Assembly (NCBI GenBank): GCA_038205755.1
Contig: JBBRBN010000002.1
Location: 1-64,000, forward strand
Reading direction: 5' to 3'
DNA: 64,000 bases
Source: JANNWF01 sp038205755
GTDB taxonomy: Bacteria; Pseudomonadota; Gammaproteobacteria; Xanthomonadales; Xanthomonadaceae
A program made the translations under genes and the position numbers. Shown one piece after another: positions 50,401-58,336 of this stretch. The notes under the pieces are model-generated. The model was not told the origin of the DNA and made no database searches. It saw nothing but the letters and a program-made list of their open reading frames with translations. The first letter of the stretch is position 1. Every line of letters starts with the position of its first letter.

Positions 50401-52675
50401 CTGGCTGCCGCTGCGCGACAGCGCCGGCACGCTTACCCATGCACCGCAGGCGCGCGCCTGGGCGGTGATTGCCTGGTCGCAGCTGCAGAGCGGCATGGAC
50501 GCGGCGCTGTGGCCGCAGCGTGCGCGGCAGGCGCGGCAGATGCGCGAGCTGCTCGGCAGCGCGGTGGGCCAGACCGCGCTGGCCCGCGAGATCACCGACC
50601 AGCTCCTGGCCTTCGCCAAATCCAACGCACTGCCGGAGCTGGTTCCGAGTGCGGCGGCGGCCGCCGCCTATCTGGTCGACGAACTGTCCGCCGAGCACCC
50701 GCAGTTCGTTTTCAGCAAGTACGCCCGCGAGCTGGCGACGCGTCTGCGGCAGCAGCTGGACGGCGGCCATCGATGGGCCGAGTTGCAAACCACGCTGGAG
50801 CACCTGGGCGGCCGACTGGCGGCGCGCTGGGCGCTGCTGACGCAGTGGCTGCAGGCCTTGCAGTCCGATGACGGGAGTGACGCGGCGCTCGCCGACTATC
50901 TGCCCGAGGCGGTCGCGCTGCTGCTGGTCGACCAGAGTATTCCGTCGCGCGTCAGCGAGGTCGATCTGCAGGTCCGCATCGAAGGGTTGCTCGGTCAGCA
51001 TGGGCGGATCGCCGCTGGCGCAATGACGCTTGGCGTCGATGAGTTCCAACAGCGTCTGGATGGCCATCGGCAGGTTTTCCTGCCGGGCCTGCGGCGCTTC
51101 CACGCCCTGCGCCATGAAATCGCCAGCGAGGCGCGCCACGCGCTGCGGCTGGAGGAGTTCAAGCCGCGTCCGCTCAGCTCGTTTGTCCGCAACAAGCTCA
51201 TCAACGACGTCTACCTGCCGATCATTGGCGATAACCTGGCCAAGCAGATGGGCACGGTGGGCGAAGGTCGACGCTCCGACCTGATGGGCCTGCTGATGCT
51301 GATCTCGCCGCCGGGCTACGGCAAGACCACGCTGATGGAGTACGTGGCGCACCGGCTGGGGTTGATCTTCATGAAGATCAACGGCCCCGCGCTCGGCCAC
51401 GAGGTGCGCTCGCTGGACCCGGCGCAGGCGCCGGATGCCACCTCGCGGCAGGAGCTTGAAAAGCTCAACCTGGCGCTGGAAATGGGCAACAACGTGATGC
51501 TGTATGTCGACGACATCCAGCACACCCATCCGGAGTTCCTGCAGAAATTCATCTCGCTGTGCGACGGCACCCGTCGCATTGAGGGCGTCTGGCGCGGCCG
51601 CACGCGCACCTACGACATGCGCGGCAAAAAGTTCTGCGTGGTGATGGCCGGCAACCCGTATACCGAGTCGGGTGCGGTGTTCCGCATTCCCGACATGCTG
51701 GCCAACCGCGCCGACGTCTACAACCTCGGCGACGTGCTGGGCGGCATGCAGGCGTCGTTCCTGCTCAGCTACATCGAAAATGCCATGACCTCCAACCCGG
51801 TGCTGGCGCCGCTCGCCACCCGCGAGATGAAGGACCTGTACCTGCTGGTCGAGAAGGCGCAGGGCCGCGATTTCAGCGCCAACAGCCTCAGCCACAGCTA
51901 CAGCGGCGCGGAGATCAACGAGATTGTCGGCGTGCTGCAGCGGATCATGCAGGCCCGCGACCTGGTGTTCCGGGTCAACCAGCAGTACATCGCCAGCGCC
52001 GCTCAGGCCGATGCCTACCGCAGCGAGCCGCCGTTCCGGCTGCAGGGCAGCTATCGCAACATGAACAAGCTGGCCGAGAAGATCACCGCGGTGATGAACG
52101 CCGCCGAGCTGTCGCAGCTGCTGCACGACCATTACATCGGCGAGTCGCAGCTGCTCACCACCGGGGCGGAGGAGAACCTGCTCAAGCTCGGCGAACTGCG
52201 CGGCAGCCACACGCCCGAGCAGGCCGAACGCTGGGCCCAGATCAAGCGCGACTTCGCCCGCAACAAATCGATCGGCGGCGCCGATGCCGATACCGGCACG
52301 CGGGTCGTCGCCCAGTTGCGCGACCTGGTCGAAGGCGTGCAGGCGCTGCGCGCGGCGGCCGTCGAGTCGGCCGCTGCACCGGCCGTCGAGTCGGCCGCTG
52401 CACCGGCCGCCGACACCCAACCCGCAGCGCACTGGGACGCGCTGATCGACCTGCTGCAGCGCATCGCCAGCGAGCAGGCCCTGGCCCGCACCTTCAGCCG
52501 CGACAGCGCGAGCGACAGCGCGATGTGGCTGGGTGGCCTGCGCAATGCCCTCGAACTCGGCTTCCGTCCGCTGGTGAAAGGCATGGACAAACGCGCCGAG
52601 CAGCACGATGCGCTACAGGTCATCTTGCGCGAAATCGCACGCCGTATACCGCCCCCGGACCCGCCGCAATCGTAG
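47438..52675 (+). CDS. Giant AAA ATPase with N-terminal DUF3686-like region
   Basis: A 1745-residue protein. Residues about 1-460 match DUF3686-type repair ATPases (LRVRTENNCVPRDLVQVGDC, FPHLNILDQVFVETIGGDLT, ENNTGDGLGIYREAVVDQTQ). About 460-1000 is mostly helical or coiled coil. An AAA domain from about 1280 has Walker A SPPGYGKTTLMEYVA (about 1290) and Walker B NNVMLYVDDIQH (about 1356). The tail contains a tandem 24-bp repeat (52358-52405). The database label DNA repair ATPase is not backed by experiments I know. Its gene follows the YqiJ-flotillin pair on the same strand, suggesting a shared membrane-associated role. No membrane segment is seen. Confidence 0.85.
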   Translation: MSDPTQQTDQAVAEGGAYEVLRKRLIEQGGRLRGIAESLNVQRLAEFGSSQMAAIGRLRVRTENNCVPRDLVQVGDCLLFGYNVFIGLKRETQIEDVFSLYRLVEGAEGYDVEPVPLAGSFLAADSFAQDFRELYAYYKNTRLLQLVRRDGALLAAFQIGERITDMRVFRWSVAPDGQIRYVDNRGERDIALPPAYDFEWTRANREHLVEGRFPHLNILDQVFVETIGGDLTIKIENNTGDGLGIYREAVVDQTQSLDDAKVDFARVGSLVLLRIQPYREEQWRYLAFNTLTRTVLRIDAIGQACVQLPEDHGIVFPGGYLLQNGEYKTFERPMAGMRFKRALRSPNGEDVLYVFYEPEEGRSALFTYNLIERRLQTPIFGHGHARLEDGRMVIFSAESSEPTRVHPMQVWQTPFYSDVHAANRPTGTSFMGRIGNAELVRGVSDLLSLSREIDAEQVSMQRYEQLAHSARRLFDLHHWLADANVPDIAPLLRDIAASGEAVLDEFEKVEGIRRQSSRALGEAQTRQRELLEQSHPDRFERVEDHVAALNALTTQRGHLLTIRDYRYIDVALIDALEVDVQAAHARVSQATGAFLAGDRALQPLNEQLRALDAKAQTAVGVSQLAEPLAQMAAMAANLDMLATLMAGLQIDDAAQRTRIVEAISELYARLNQARARGEQRRKALGSSEAIAQFGAQFTLFGQSLTAALGLATDPERCDEQLSRILVQLETLESQFGEHEQFLGDIQTKREELLEAFEAHKQALLDERQRKAQAVQDAAQRILGGFARRTARLASSDELNAFFAGDPLILKLRELIGRLRALNDSVKADAIEARLKGARDQAVRALRDKTELFEGDGSVIKLGPRHRFSVNTQELDLTLMARGDTLCLHLTGTDYLEPLQRPELEALRDYWSVSLESESERLSRAEYLAAALLESAQAGQDGLSIDRLRHQLGEPDALNRTLREFAAPRYRDGYEKGIHDHDAALILRHWLPLRDSAGTLTHAPQARAWAVIAWSQLQSGMDAALWPQRARQARQMRELLGSAVGQTALAREITDQLLAFAKSNALPELVPSAAAAAAYLVDELSAEHPQFVFSKYARELATRLRQQLDGGHRWAELQTTLEHLGGRLAARWALLTQWLQALQSDDGSDAALADYLPEAVALLLVDQSIPSRVSEVDLQVRIEGLLGQHGRIAAGAMTLGVDEFQQRLDGHRQVFLPGLRRFHALRHEIASEARHALRLEEFKPRPLSSFVRNKLINDVYLPIIGDNLAKQMGTVGEGRRSDLMGLLMLISPPGYGKTTLMEYVAHRLGLIFMKINGPALGHEVRSLDPAQAPDATSRQELEKLNLALEMGNNVMLYVDDIQHTHPEFLQKFISLCDGTRRIEGVWRGRTRTYDMRGKKFCVVMAGNPYTESGAVFRIPDMLANRADVYNLGDVLGGMQASFLLSYIENAMTSNPVLAPLATREMKDLYLLVEKAQGRDFSANSLSHSYSGAEINEIVGVLQRIMQARDLVFRVNQQYIASAAQADAYRSEPPFRLQGSYRNMNKLAEKITAVMNAAELSQLLHDHYIGESQLLTTGAEENLLKLGELRGSHTPEQAERWAQIKRDFARNKSIGGADADTGTRVVAQLRDLVEGVQALRAAAVESAAAPAVESAAAPAADTQPAAHWDALIDLLQRIASEQALARTFSRDSASDSAMWLGGLRNALELGFRPLVKGMDKRAEQHDALQVILREIARRIPPPDPPQS

Positions 52676-52939
52676 GGCGGGTCGCAACCCGCCATTCATC
52701 CACCTCGTAACGTTAAGTGCGGGCGCCGACCGTCAGCGGCACGCTCGCCTCCGCGAAAGCAGCCGTCTGCCGCCGTCCCGAACGATCCGCACATCCGTCG
52801 GGGTCATTCGATACCCGCGCGACGCTTTCCTGTTGCCCGTCGCCTGCCGCGCCTTTGCAGACACTTTCGTTTGCAATCGAAATGCAAGTCGCGATTTCCG
52901 GCCAGCTGCGTCGCGCGCCCAGGCTTCTGGTCGAAACGG

Positions 52940-54256
52940 CTACCTCGGCGGCTGCGCAGCTGCATCGCGGGGCGGTGGGGCGCTCTGCGCTGGCGTCGGC
53001 GGTCGACCGTCGCCGCCGCCAGCCAGCACGATGCGGGCACCGCGCTGGTAGGTCCAATAGGCCCAGGTCCAGTTCAACAACACGGCCAGGCGATTGCGGA
53101 AGCCGATCAGGAAGAACACGTGCGCGGTCAGCCAGAACCACCAGGCCAGCACGCCGCTGAGCTGCAGCCGGCCGAAGTGGACCACGGCAGCCATCCGGCC
53201 AATCGTGGCCAGATTGCCGAAGTCGCGGTAGCGGAACGCTGGGCTCGGTCGGCCGGCGAGCCGGTGGCGAATACTGGCCGCTACGTGTTTGCCCATCTGC
53301 TTCGCGGCGGGTGCGACGCCGGGCACTGGGCGGCCGTCCTGTTCGACGGCGGCCAGATCGCCGATCACGAACACCTCCGGGTGATCAACGAGCGACAGGC
53401 TGGCATCGACCCGCACGCGACCCGCGCGATCACGCTCTGCCGGCAGCCAGTGGCCGAGCGGCGAGGCGGCGACGCCGGCCGCCCACAGCACGGTGCGCGC
53501 GTACTCGAAGCGCTCCTGGCAGCGGTAGCCGTCCGCGTTGATCTCGCTGACTGCGGCATTGGTTACCACGTCAACGCCGAGCCGCTGCAGTTGGCGGCAA
53601 GCGCTGTCAGACAGTGCCGCCGGAAAACTCCCAAGAATGCGCGGCGCCGCCTCGATCAGCCGCACTCGGGCACGGGTCGGATCGATCCGGCGAAATTCGC
53701 TGCGCAGGGTGTGGCGGGCAATCTCGGCCAGAGTGCCGGCCAGCTCGACGCCAGTCGGGCCGCCGCCGACGATGGCGAAGTGCAGCCAGGCGTCGCGCTC
53801 AGCGGGATCGTCACTCGCCTCGGCGCGCTCGAACGCGCACAGCAGCCGGCGTCGGATGTGCAGGGCATCGTCCAGTGTTTTCAGGCCGGGCGCATGGGCG
53901 GCCCAGTGGTCGTTGCCGAAGTAGGCATGGGTGGCGCCGCTGGCGACCACCAGGACGTCGTACGCAAGGCGCCCGCCATCGGCCAACAGCAGGCTGCGGC
54001 CCGCCACATCGATAGTGGTGACGTCGGCAAGTCGCACGGTCACATTCGCCTGCCCGCGCAGAATGTGCCGCAGCGGTGCGGCGATGTCCGGCGCCGACAG
54101 GCCGGCCGTGGCCACCTGATAGAGCAGCGGCTGGAACAAGTGATGATTGCTGCGATCCACCAGCGTAATGCGGACCTTGGCCGACGCCAGACCGCGGGTG
54201 GTCCACAGTCCGCCGAAGCCGCCGCCGATCACCACCACATGCGGTTGTGTGTGCAT
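52940..54256 (-). CDS. ndh: Type II NADH dehydrogenase / FAD-dependent pyridine nucleotide oxidoreductase
   Basis: A 438-residue flavoprotein with two Rossmann motifs: HVVVIGGGFGGLWTTRGLAS for FAD and FAIVGGGPTGVELAGTLAEI for NADH. HHLFQPLLYQVATAGLS, LDDALHIRRRLL and VFVIGDLAAVEQDGRPVPGV are family hallmarks. The C-terminus has hydrophobic segments (GVLAWWFWLTAHVFFLIGF, then LAVLLNWTWAYWTY) for membrane attachment. It passes electrons from NADH to quinone without proton pumping. The stretch 52676-52939 between it and the AAA gene holds nothing recognisable. Confidence 0.92.
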   Translation of the reverse strand: MHTQPHVVVIGGGFGGLWTTRGLASAKVRITLVDRSNHHLFQPLLYQVATAGLSAPDIAAPLRHILRGQANVTVRLADVTTIDVAGRSLLLADGGRLAYDVLVVASGATHAYFGNDHWAAHAPGLKTLDDALHIRRRLLCAFERAEASDDPAERDAWLHFAIVGGGPTGVELAGTLAEIARHTLRSEFRRIDPTRARVRLIEAAPRILGSFPAALSDSACRQLQRLGVDVVTNAAVSEINADGYRCQERFEYARTVLWAAGVAASPLGHWLPAERDRAGRVRVDASLSLVDHPEVFVIGDLAAVEQDGRPVPGVAPAAKQMGKHVAASIRHRLAGRPSPAFRYRDFGNLATIGRMAAVVHFGRLQLSGVLAWWFWLTAHVFFLIGFRNRLAVLLNWTWAYWTYQRGARIVLAGGGDGRPPTPAQSAPPPRDAAAQPPR

Positions 54257-54368
54257 CCCTGTTGCCTCGTCTCGACTGCCAGTTTCGTCTGGGCGGGGTC
54301 ATCCCGCCTGTGTCAGTGTAAGCAGCTCTGACGACGCGACGCGCGCCCGCCATGCCCACCGACCCATC

Positions 54369-54896
54369 ATGACCCGCGTCGCCAGTTGTCCATTGCCCGA
54401 TGCAGCCCTGCTGCAGCGCTACGCGACCAGCGGCGGTTACACCGACTGTTACCGGGCGGCGCTGCCGGTCAGAGTGAGCCATGCGGCCTTTGTCGAGGCG
54501 TTCTACTGCACGCCGCTGTTCAAGCTGGAGCGCCTGGTGCTGCGGCTGGCGGCACGCCGCCCCAGCTCGGATGAACAGGCGCGACAACTGGCGACCGGCG
54601 AGCGCGACAGCTTCGCCGCGTGGTCGGTGGAGGCGCGCGCGCCACAGCAGCTGCTGCTGTGCGATTTTCTGGGCCGCACGCGGTCCTGGCTGATGGTGGC
54701 GCCGGTCGACGCCAGGAACGAAAAATCGACCTGGCTGTACTTTGGCTCCGCGGTCGTGCCGGCTGTCAATTCGCGCGGCGGTCCGCCGCCGCTGGGCGCA
54801 CCGTTCAGCGCCCTGCTCGGCGTCCATCGCCTGTACTCCCGCGCCCTGCTGGCCGCCGCTTGCCGCCGCCTGCTGGCCAACTCGCAAGTTTCATGA
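54369..54896 (+). CDS. Conserved hypothetical protein
   Basis: A 175-residue soluble protein that I cannot assign to a named family with certainty. Segments such as FVEAFYCTPLFKLERLVLRL, LATGERDSFAAWSVEARAPQ, LLLCDFLGRTRSWLMVAPVD and TWLYFGSAVVPAV have the look of a conserved single-domain family. ATG 54369 is chosen; the frame opens upstream at 54147 but overlaps the divergent ndh gene. The TGA stop lies in a sequence resembling the right terminal repeat of the MITE family (54887-54923), so the natural C-terminus may have been altered. Confidence 0.75.
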   Translation: MTRVASCPLPDAALLQRYATSGGYTDCYRAALPVRVSHAAFVEAFYCTPLFKLERLVLRLAARRPSSDEQARQLATGERDSFAAWSVEARAPQQLLLCDFLGRTRSWLMVAPVDARNEKSTWLYFGSAVVPAVNSRGGPPPLGAPFSALLGVHRLYSRALLAAACRRLLANSQVS

Positions 54897-54923
54897 ACTC
54901 GCGCGAGGAGCGCGAAGGATAGT
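54887..54923 (-). repeat. Degenerate MITE terminal-repeat fragment
   Basis: GTTTCATGAACTCGCGCGAG, then GAGCGCGAAGGATA, aligns with the inverse of the MITE right end (GTTTCATGAATTCGCGCGAT then GATCGCGCAGGATG). Only about 37 bp are present. It supplies the stop codon of the gene at 54369. Confidence 0.55.
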
Positions 54924-55018
54924 GGGCTCTCGAGTGAATTTCCCCGCCAACCTCCCAAGTGCCACGTTCAGCTTGCTCACTTTGGGGTTGTTCTGGACTC
55001 GGAAAACGCCCCTCAACC

Positions 55019-55183
55019 TTGCCCGCATGTTTCATGAATCTCGCGCGCCCTCGCTTGTCTCTTGTCCGCACAAGGGATTTTCCTCAGTCGGTCGTATGGC
55101 CCGCTACGCCGCTCCTTCGGTAGTCCCTTGTGCGAACAACATCCTGCGCGATCATCGCGCGAATTCATGAAGCATGCGGGCTA
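55019..55183 (+). mobile_element. MITE-like element, copy G
   Basis: Full-length. The left flank is TT instead of TA; the right TA is in the CTAG that opens a 38-bp palindrome. Internal arms GCACAAGGGATTTTCC and GGTAGTCCCTTGTGC pair over the outer part only. The right end faces the small membrane protein at 55341. Confidence 0.9.
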
Positions 55184-55217
55184 GCAGCCTGTGGGACGTA
55201 GGTCGGCCGGCTGCCAG
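55181..55217. repeat. 38-bp palindromic repeat next to MITE copy G
   Basis: CTAGCAGCCTGTGGGACG, TA, GGTCGGCCGGCTGCCAG: a near-complete palindrome in the inverse orientation to the 22983 copy. As at 22983, a MITE is inserted at the TA of its terminal CTAG. Confidence 0.8.
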
Positions 55218-55340
55218 CGGCACCGATGCGGGCGCCGGAAAAGGGGGCCGAGGAAATCAATAACCTGACTGCAGCCCCTTTGCGCTGCCTACCGTCGCCG
55301 TGGCACCCTGCCGCCACCGATCATCCTGAGGAGTTTGTAC

Positions 55341-55685
55341 ATGCCGAGAGCGACGCTCGTGTTCGCCGCGCTGCTGATCGCCTTGGGCGTCGGCGCGTTC
55401 CTCTGGTCCGGCAGCCGGACCGCGCTGCTGCCGGCCTACGCCGGCCTCGCGCTCGTGATCCTCGCTGGCCTCGCGCTCGCGTTCGAGGGCGGGCGGCGGC
55501 ACCTGATGCACTTCGCCGCCGTCGTTGCGCTGCTTGGCGCGCTGGCCCCGGCCGCGACGCTCGGCATCCGGGCGGCTCAGATGAGCCCGCTCGCGCTGAT
55601 GGTCAACATCGGCATGCTCGTGCTCTGCGGCGGGCTGCTCGCACTGATGGTGCGGTCCTTCGTTGCCGCGCGCCGAGCGGCCTGA
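55341..55685 (+). CDS. Small multi-pass membrane protein
   Basis: A 114-residue hydrophobic protein with four predicted helices: LVFAALLIALGVGAFLW, LPAYAGLALVILAGLALAF, HFAAVVALLGALAPAATLGI and LMVNIGMLVLCGGLLALMV. It ends with a short basic tail (SFVAARRAA). I do not recognise a characterised family; many bacteria encode unnamed proteins of this form. ATG 55341 is chosen because GAGGAG lies 7 bases upstream; a TTG at 55335 is the alternative. Confidence 0.75.
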   Translation: MPRATLVFAALLIALGVGAFLWSGSRTALLPAYAGLALVILAGLALAFEGGRRHLMHFAAVVALLGALAPAATLGIRAAQMSPLALMVNIGMLVLCGGLLALMVRSFVAARRAA

Positions 55686-55749
55686 CGCCGCGGCGCGCTT
55701 CTGGCGACCCATCGCATGGTCGGGGAAAAAGGCGGCGCCCGGAACAGGT

Positions 55750-55783
55750 GACGGCGGAAACCAACACCTTCCGCCGCCGTCTT
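55750..55783 (+). terminator. Putative terminator after the small membrane protein gene
   Basis: GACGGCGGAA and TTCCGCCGCCGTC pair around ACCAACACC, followed by TTTGCG. A GC-rich stem with a short T-tract about 65 bp after the stop fits a weak intrinsic terminator. Confidence 0.5.
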
Positions 55784-55822
55784 TGCGCGCTGCGAACGGT
55801 CCTGGGGTCAGGGGCTTTGCGG

Positions 55823-56113
55823 TCAGGTGCAGCGGGACCTGATCAGGAGCGTGGTGAGAGAACCTGGTTCGATTCTGGAGCCTGATCGCCGCATGACGCC
55901 GCGTTTCATCAGACGGTCTTCCGGATCGAAGAACAGCGTGCGCGCCGGCACGCGCAGCACTTCGAACGGCTCGTCGGCCGCCTGCGCGTACTCGGGCGCC
56001 ACCAGCGTCACCGCGTGGCCGCGTTCGTGCAGCCAGCGTGCAGCGGTGCGGATTGAGGTGGATACGCCGTTGACGCGCGGGAAATAGACGTCGCTCAGCA
56101 TGAGGATGTTCAT
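55823..56113 (-). pseudogene. Glycosyltransferase family 4, N-terminal fragment
   Basis: The frame starts MNILMLSDVYFPRVNGVSTS then IRTAARWLHERGHAVTLVAP, the first Rossmann half of a GT4 glycosyltransferase. The homology continues to FFDPEDRLMKRGVMRR and then changes to unrelated sequence before a stop, giving about 96 residues against a usual 350-400. The donor-binding C-terminal domain (EX7E motif) is absent nearby on either strand, so this is a 5' remnant. Sequence from 55686 to 56332 otherwise holds no gene I can support. Confidence 0.7.
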
Positions 56114-56332
56114 GCGCACGAGCATCGCCGCCAAAGATTGCGGCAGTGCGACGAGATTCGGAAAATCGGCGCGCGCATGAATGACAAGCTGGGCGCTCCC
56201 AGTTCAGCGAGCCGGAACGACGAGCAGCTCGTCGCGATGAGCCGCCGCGAACTCCGCAAACGTGATCGCTGCCCGGGACGCGGCCAGGCCGCAGAAAGCC
56301 TTTGCCGGCTGGCGCGGCAGTCAGGCCCGAGG

Positions 56333-57004
56333 TCAGCTCAGCAGATCGTAAGGACCGCCCTTTGCCAGCGCCCGCAGGTAGGCCGGGCGGGCGTGAATGG
56401 CATCCAGAAAGCGCTGCAGATTCGGCCGCTTCTTGAAGCCCATGCGGGCGCCTGCGGCTTCCACCGGAAAGCTCATCTGGACGTCGGCGGCGCTGAACGT
56501 GCGGCCGCCGAACCAGGGGGTCTCGGCCAGCTCCGATTCGAGGTAGTCAAAGTGCAGCTTGAGCTGCGGGTTGACGAAGCTGCTCAGCACTTTGTTGGCG
56601 ATTCCGCGGGCGACCGGGCGGATGAAGAACGGCATCGGCGCGGTCTTCAGCTTGGAGAAGATCAGCGTCAGCAGCAGTGGCGGCATCGCCGAGCCTTCCG
56701 CGTAATGCAGCCAGTAGTTGAAGCGCACCCGCGCCTTGGCGTCGGGTGCGGGAGAGCGCGTGCGCTCGGGATCGTAGTGGTCGACCAGGTATTCGACGAT
56801 CGCGCCGGACTCCGCCAGCACCAGGCCATCAACCTCGACCAGCGGCGACTTGCCCAGCGGGTGCAGCTTCTTCAGCGCCGGCGGCGCCAGCATGCTTACC
56901 GGGTCGCGCTCGTAGCGGATCACCTCGTACTCCAGCCCGAGCTCCTCCAACAGCCACAGGATGCGCTGCGAGCGCGAATTGTTCAGATGGTGGACTCGGA
57001 TCAT
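56333..57004 (-). CDS. Glutathione S-transferase family protein
   Basis: A 223-residue GST: thioredoxin-like N-terminal domain (IRVHHLNNSRSQRILWLLEE, LKKLHPLGKSPLVEVDGLVL, AESGAIVEYLVDHY with the glutathione-contacting ES pair) and an all-helical C-terminal domain ending PAYLRALAKGGPYD. SRSQR at the start suggests a Ser active site of the bacterial/fungal Gtt1-like type. ATG 57004 is chosen; the frame opens in MITE copy H at 57118. The substrate is unknown. Confidence 0.9.
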   Translation of the reverse strand: MIRVHHLNNSRSQRILWLLEELGLEYEVIRYERDPVSMLAPPALKKLHPLGKSPLVEVDGLVLAESGAIVEYLVDHYDPERTRSPAPDAKARVRFNYWLHYAEGSAMPPLLLTLIFSKLKTAPMPFFIRPVARGIANKVLSSFVNPQLKLHFDYLESELAETPWFGGRTFSAADVQMSFPVEAAGARMGFKKRPNLQRFLDAIHARPAYLRALAKGGPYDLLS

Positions 57005-57065
57005 GTCGAAGCTCGATAAGGAGTGGGATGCAGCATGATGGGGCGCGCGGCGCGGCGCGGCCATC

Positions 57066-57231
57066 CCGCCCGCACATTTCATGAATCTCACGCGCCCTCG
57101 TTTGTCGCTTGTCCGCACCGGAGACTGTCCTCAGTCGGTCGTATGGCCCGATACGGCGCTCCTTCGGAAAATCTCCCGTGCGAACTACACCCTGCGCGGT
57201 CATCGCGCGAATTCATGAAACATGCGGACTA
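57066..57231 (+). mobile_element. MITE-like element, copy H
   Basis: Full-length, between the divergent GST and RsmC-like genes. Left flank CC, right flank TA in CTAGAAT. Internal arms GCACCGGAGACTGTCC and GGAAAATCTCCCGTGC are mostly paired; the apical hairpin GTCGTAT/ATACGGC pairs with one G-U. The right end is 22 bp from the start at 57254. Confidence 0.9.
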
Positions 57232-57253
57232 GAATGCGCGTCCACTCACTCTG

Positions 57254-58336
57254 GTGCATCCCCACGTGTCCGCCGATCCCGCACTTGAAACCCTGTTGCT
57301 GCCGATTTCCGAGCGGCGGCTGCGCTGGCCGACGGAGGGTGGTGCGCTGTTCCTGCGGGCACGAGATGGCTGGCCGCTGCACCGCCAGCCCTTGCCAGGG
57401 CTGCGCTGCGAGCAGCCGTTCAAGCCGGAGGTCGATGCGCTGCTGCGCTCCGGCATCGAGGTCGCAGCCAGCGTCGAGGCCGATGCGCGCTTTCCGCTGA
57501 TCCTGCTGCTGCCGCCGCGGCAGCGCGATGAGGCGCGGGCGCTGTACGCGCAGGCGCTGGCGCGGCTGAGTCCCGGCGGCGTGCTGCTGGCCTGCCAGTC
57601 CAATGATGAGGGCGCCCGATCCAGCGAAGCCGATCTGACCCGGCTGGCCGGGCCGCTGATGGTCCTGTGCAAGCACAAGTGCCGGGTGTTCTGGACCCGG
57701 CCGGGGTCACCGGCAGATGTCGACCTGCTGGAGCAATGGCGCACGCTGGATGCGCCGCGACCAATCATGGATGGCCGCTTTGTCAGTCGCCCGGGCGTAT
57801 TCGCCTGGGACCGCGCGGATGCGGCGTCGAACCTGCTGGCTGAGCATCTGCCGACCGACCTTTGCGGGCGGGCTGCCGATCTGGGGGCGGGTTACGGGTA
57901 CCTGTCCTCCGAGCTGCTGCGGCGCTGTCCCGGCGTTACCTCGCTGGATGCGTTTGAGGCTGACGCGCGAGCGCTGGCGTTGGCCGAGCGAAACCTGGCC
58001 GGCTTCGCGTCGCACGCCACGTTGGGCTTTCATTGGCACGATGTGACCTGCGGGTTGGCGCAGCGCTACCACGTCATCGTCAGCAATCCGCCGTTCCACG
58101 CGCAGCAAGGTGAGGCGCGTCCCGACATCGGACGCCGCTTCATCAGTGCGGCCGCCGATGCGCTGCTGCCGGGCGGTCGGCTGTTTCTGGTCGCCAACCG
58201 CCATTTGCCCTATGAGGCGGTGCTGGACAGCGGCTTTGCCGAGGCCAGGGCGCTGACTCAGCAGCACGGCTTCAAGGTGATCGAGGCGATCAAGTCGGCT
58301 GCCGCGCCAAAGCCCGCCGCGCCGGCGCGGCGATGA
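57254..58336 (+). CDS. RsmC/RlmG-like rRNA guanine methyltransferase
   Basis: A 360-residue methyltransferase with the duplicated layout of RsmC: a degenerate N-terminal domain (about 1-165) and a catalytic C-terminal domain. The SAM motif is AADLGAGYGYLSSELL, and the N2-guanine signature NPPFH is in YHVIVSNPPFHAQQGEARPD. Such enzymes methylate G1207 of 16S or G1835 of 23S rRNA; which one cannot be decided. The start is GTG 57254 just after MITE copy H; GTG 57266 is an alternative. It overlaps the next gene by 4 bp. Confidence 0.85.
   Translation: MHPHVSADPALETLLLPISERRLRWPTEGGALFLRARDGWPLHRQPLPGLRCEQPFKPEVDALLRSGIEVAASVEADARFPLILLLPPRQRDEARALYAQALARLSPGGVLLACQSNDEGARSSEADLTRLAGPLMVLCKHKCRVFWTRPGSPADVDLLEQWRTLDAPRPIMDGRFVSRPGVFAWDRADAASNLLAEHLPTDLCGRAADLGAGYGYLSSELLRRCPGVTSLDAFEADARALALAERNLAGFASHATLGFHWHDVTCGLAQRYHVIVSNPPFHAQQGEARPDIGRRFISAAADALLPGGRLFLVANRHLPYEAVLDSGFAEARALTQQHGFKVIEAIKSAAAPKPAAPARR

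Noticed and set aside
49199..52606. An 1135-codon open frame on the minus strand opposite the giant AAA gene
   Set aside because: It mirrors the codon phase of the strong plus-strand gene, has no recognisable domain and an odd composition. In GC-rich DNA such long antisense frames are expected.
55226..55885. A 219-codon plus-strand frame overlapping the small membrane protein
   Set aside because: It lacks domain features and crosses the probable terminator; the 55341-55685 frame has a good ribosome site and clear membrane helices.
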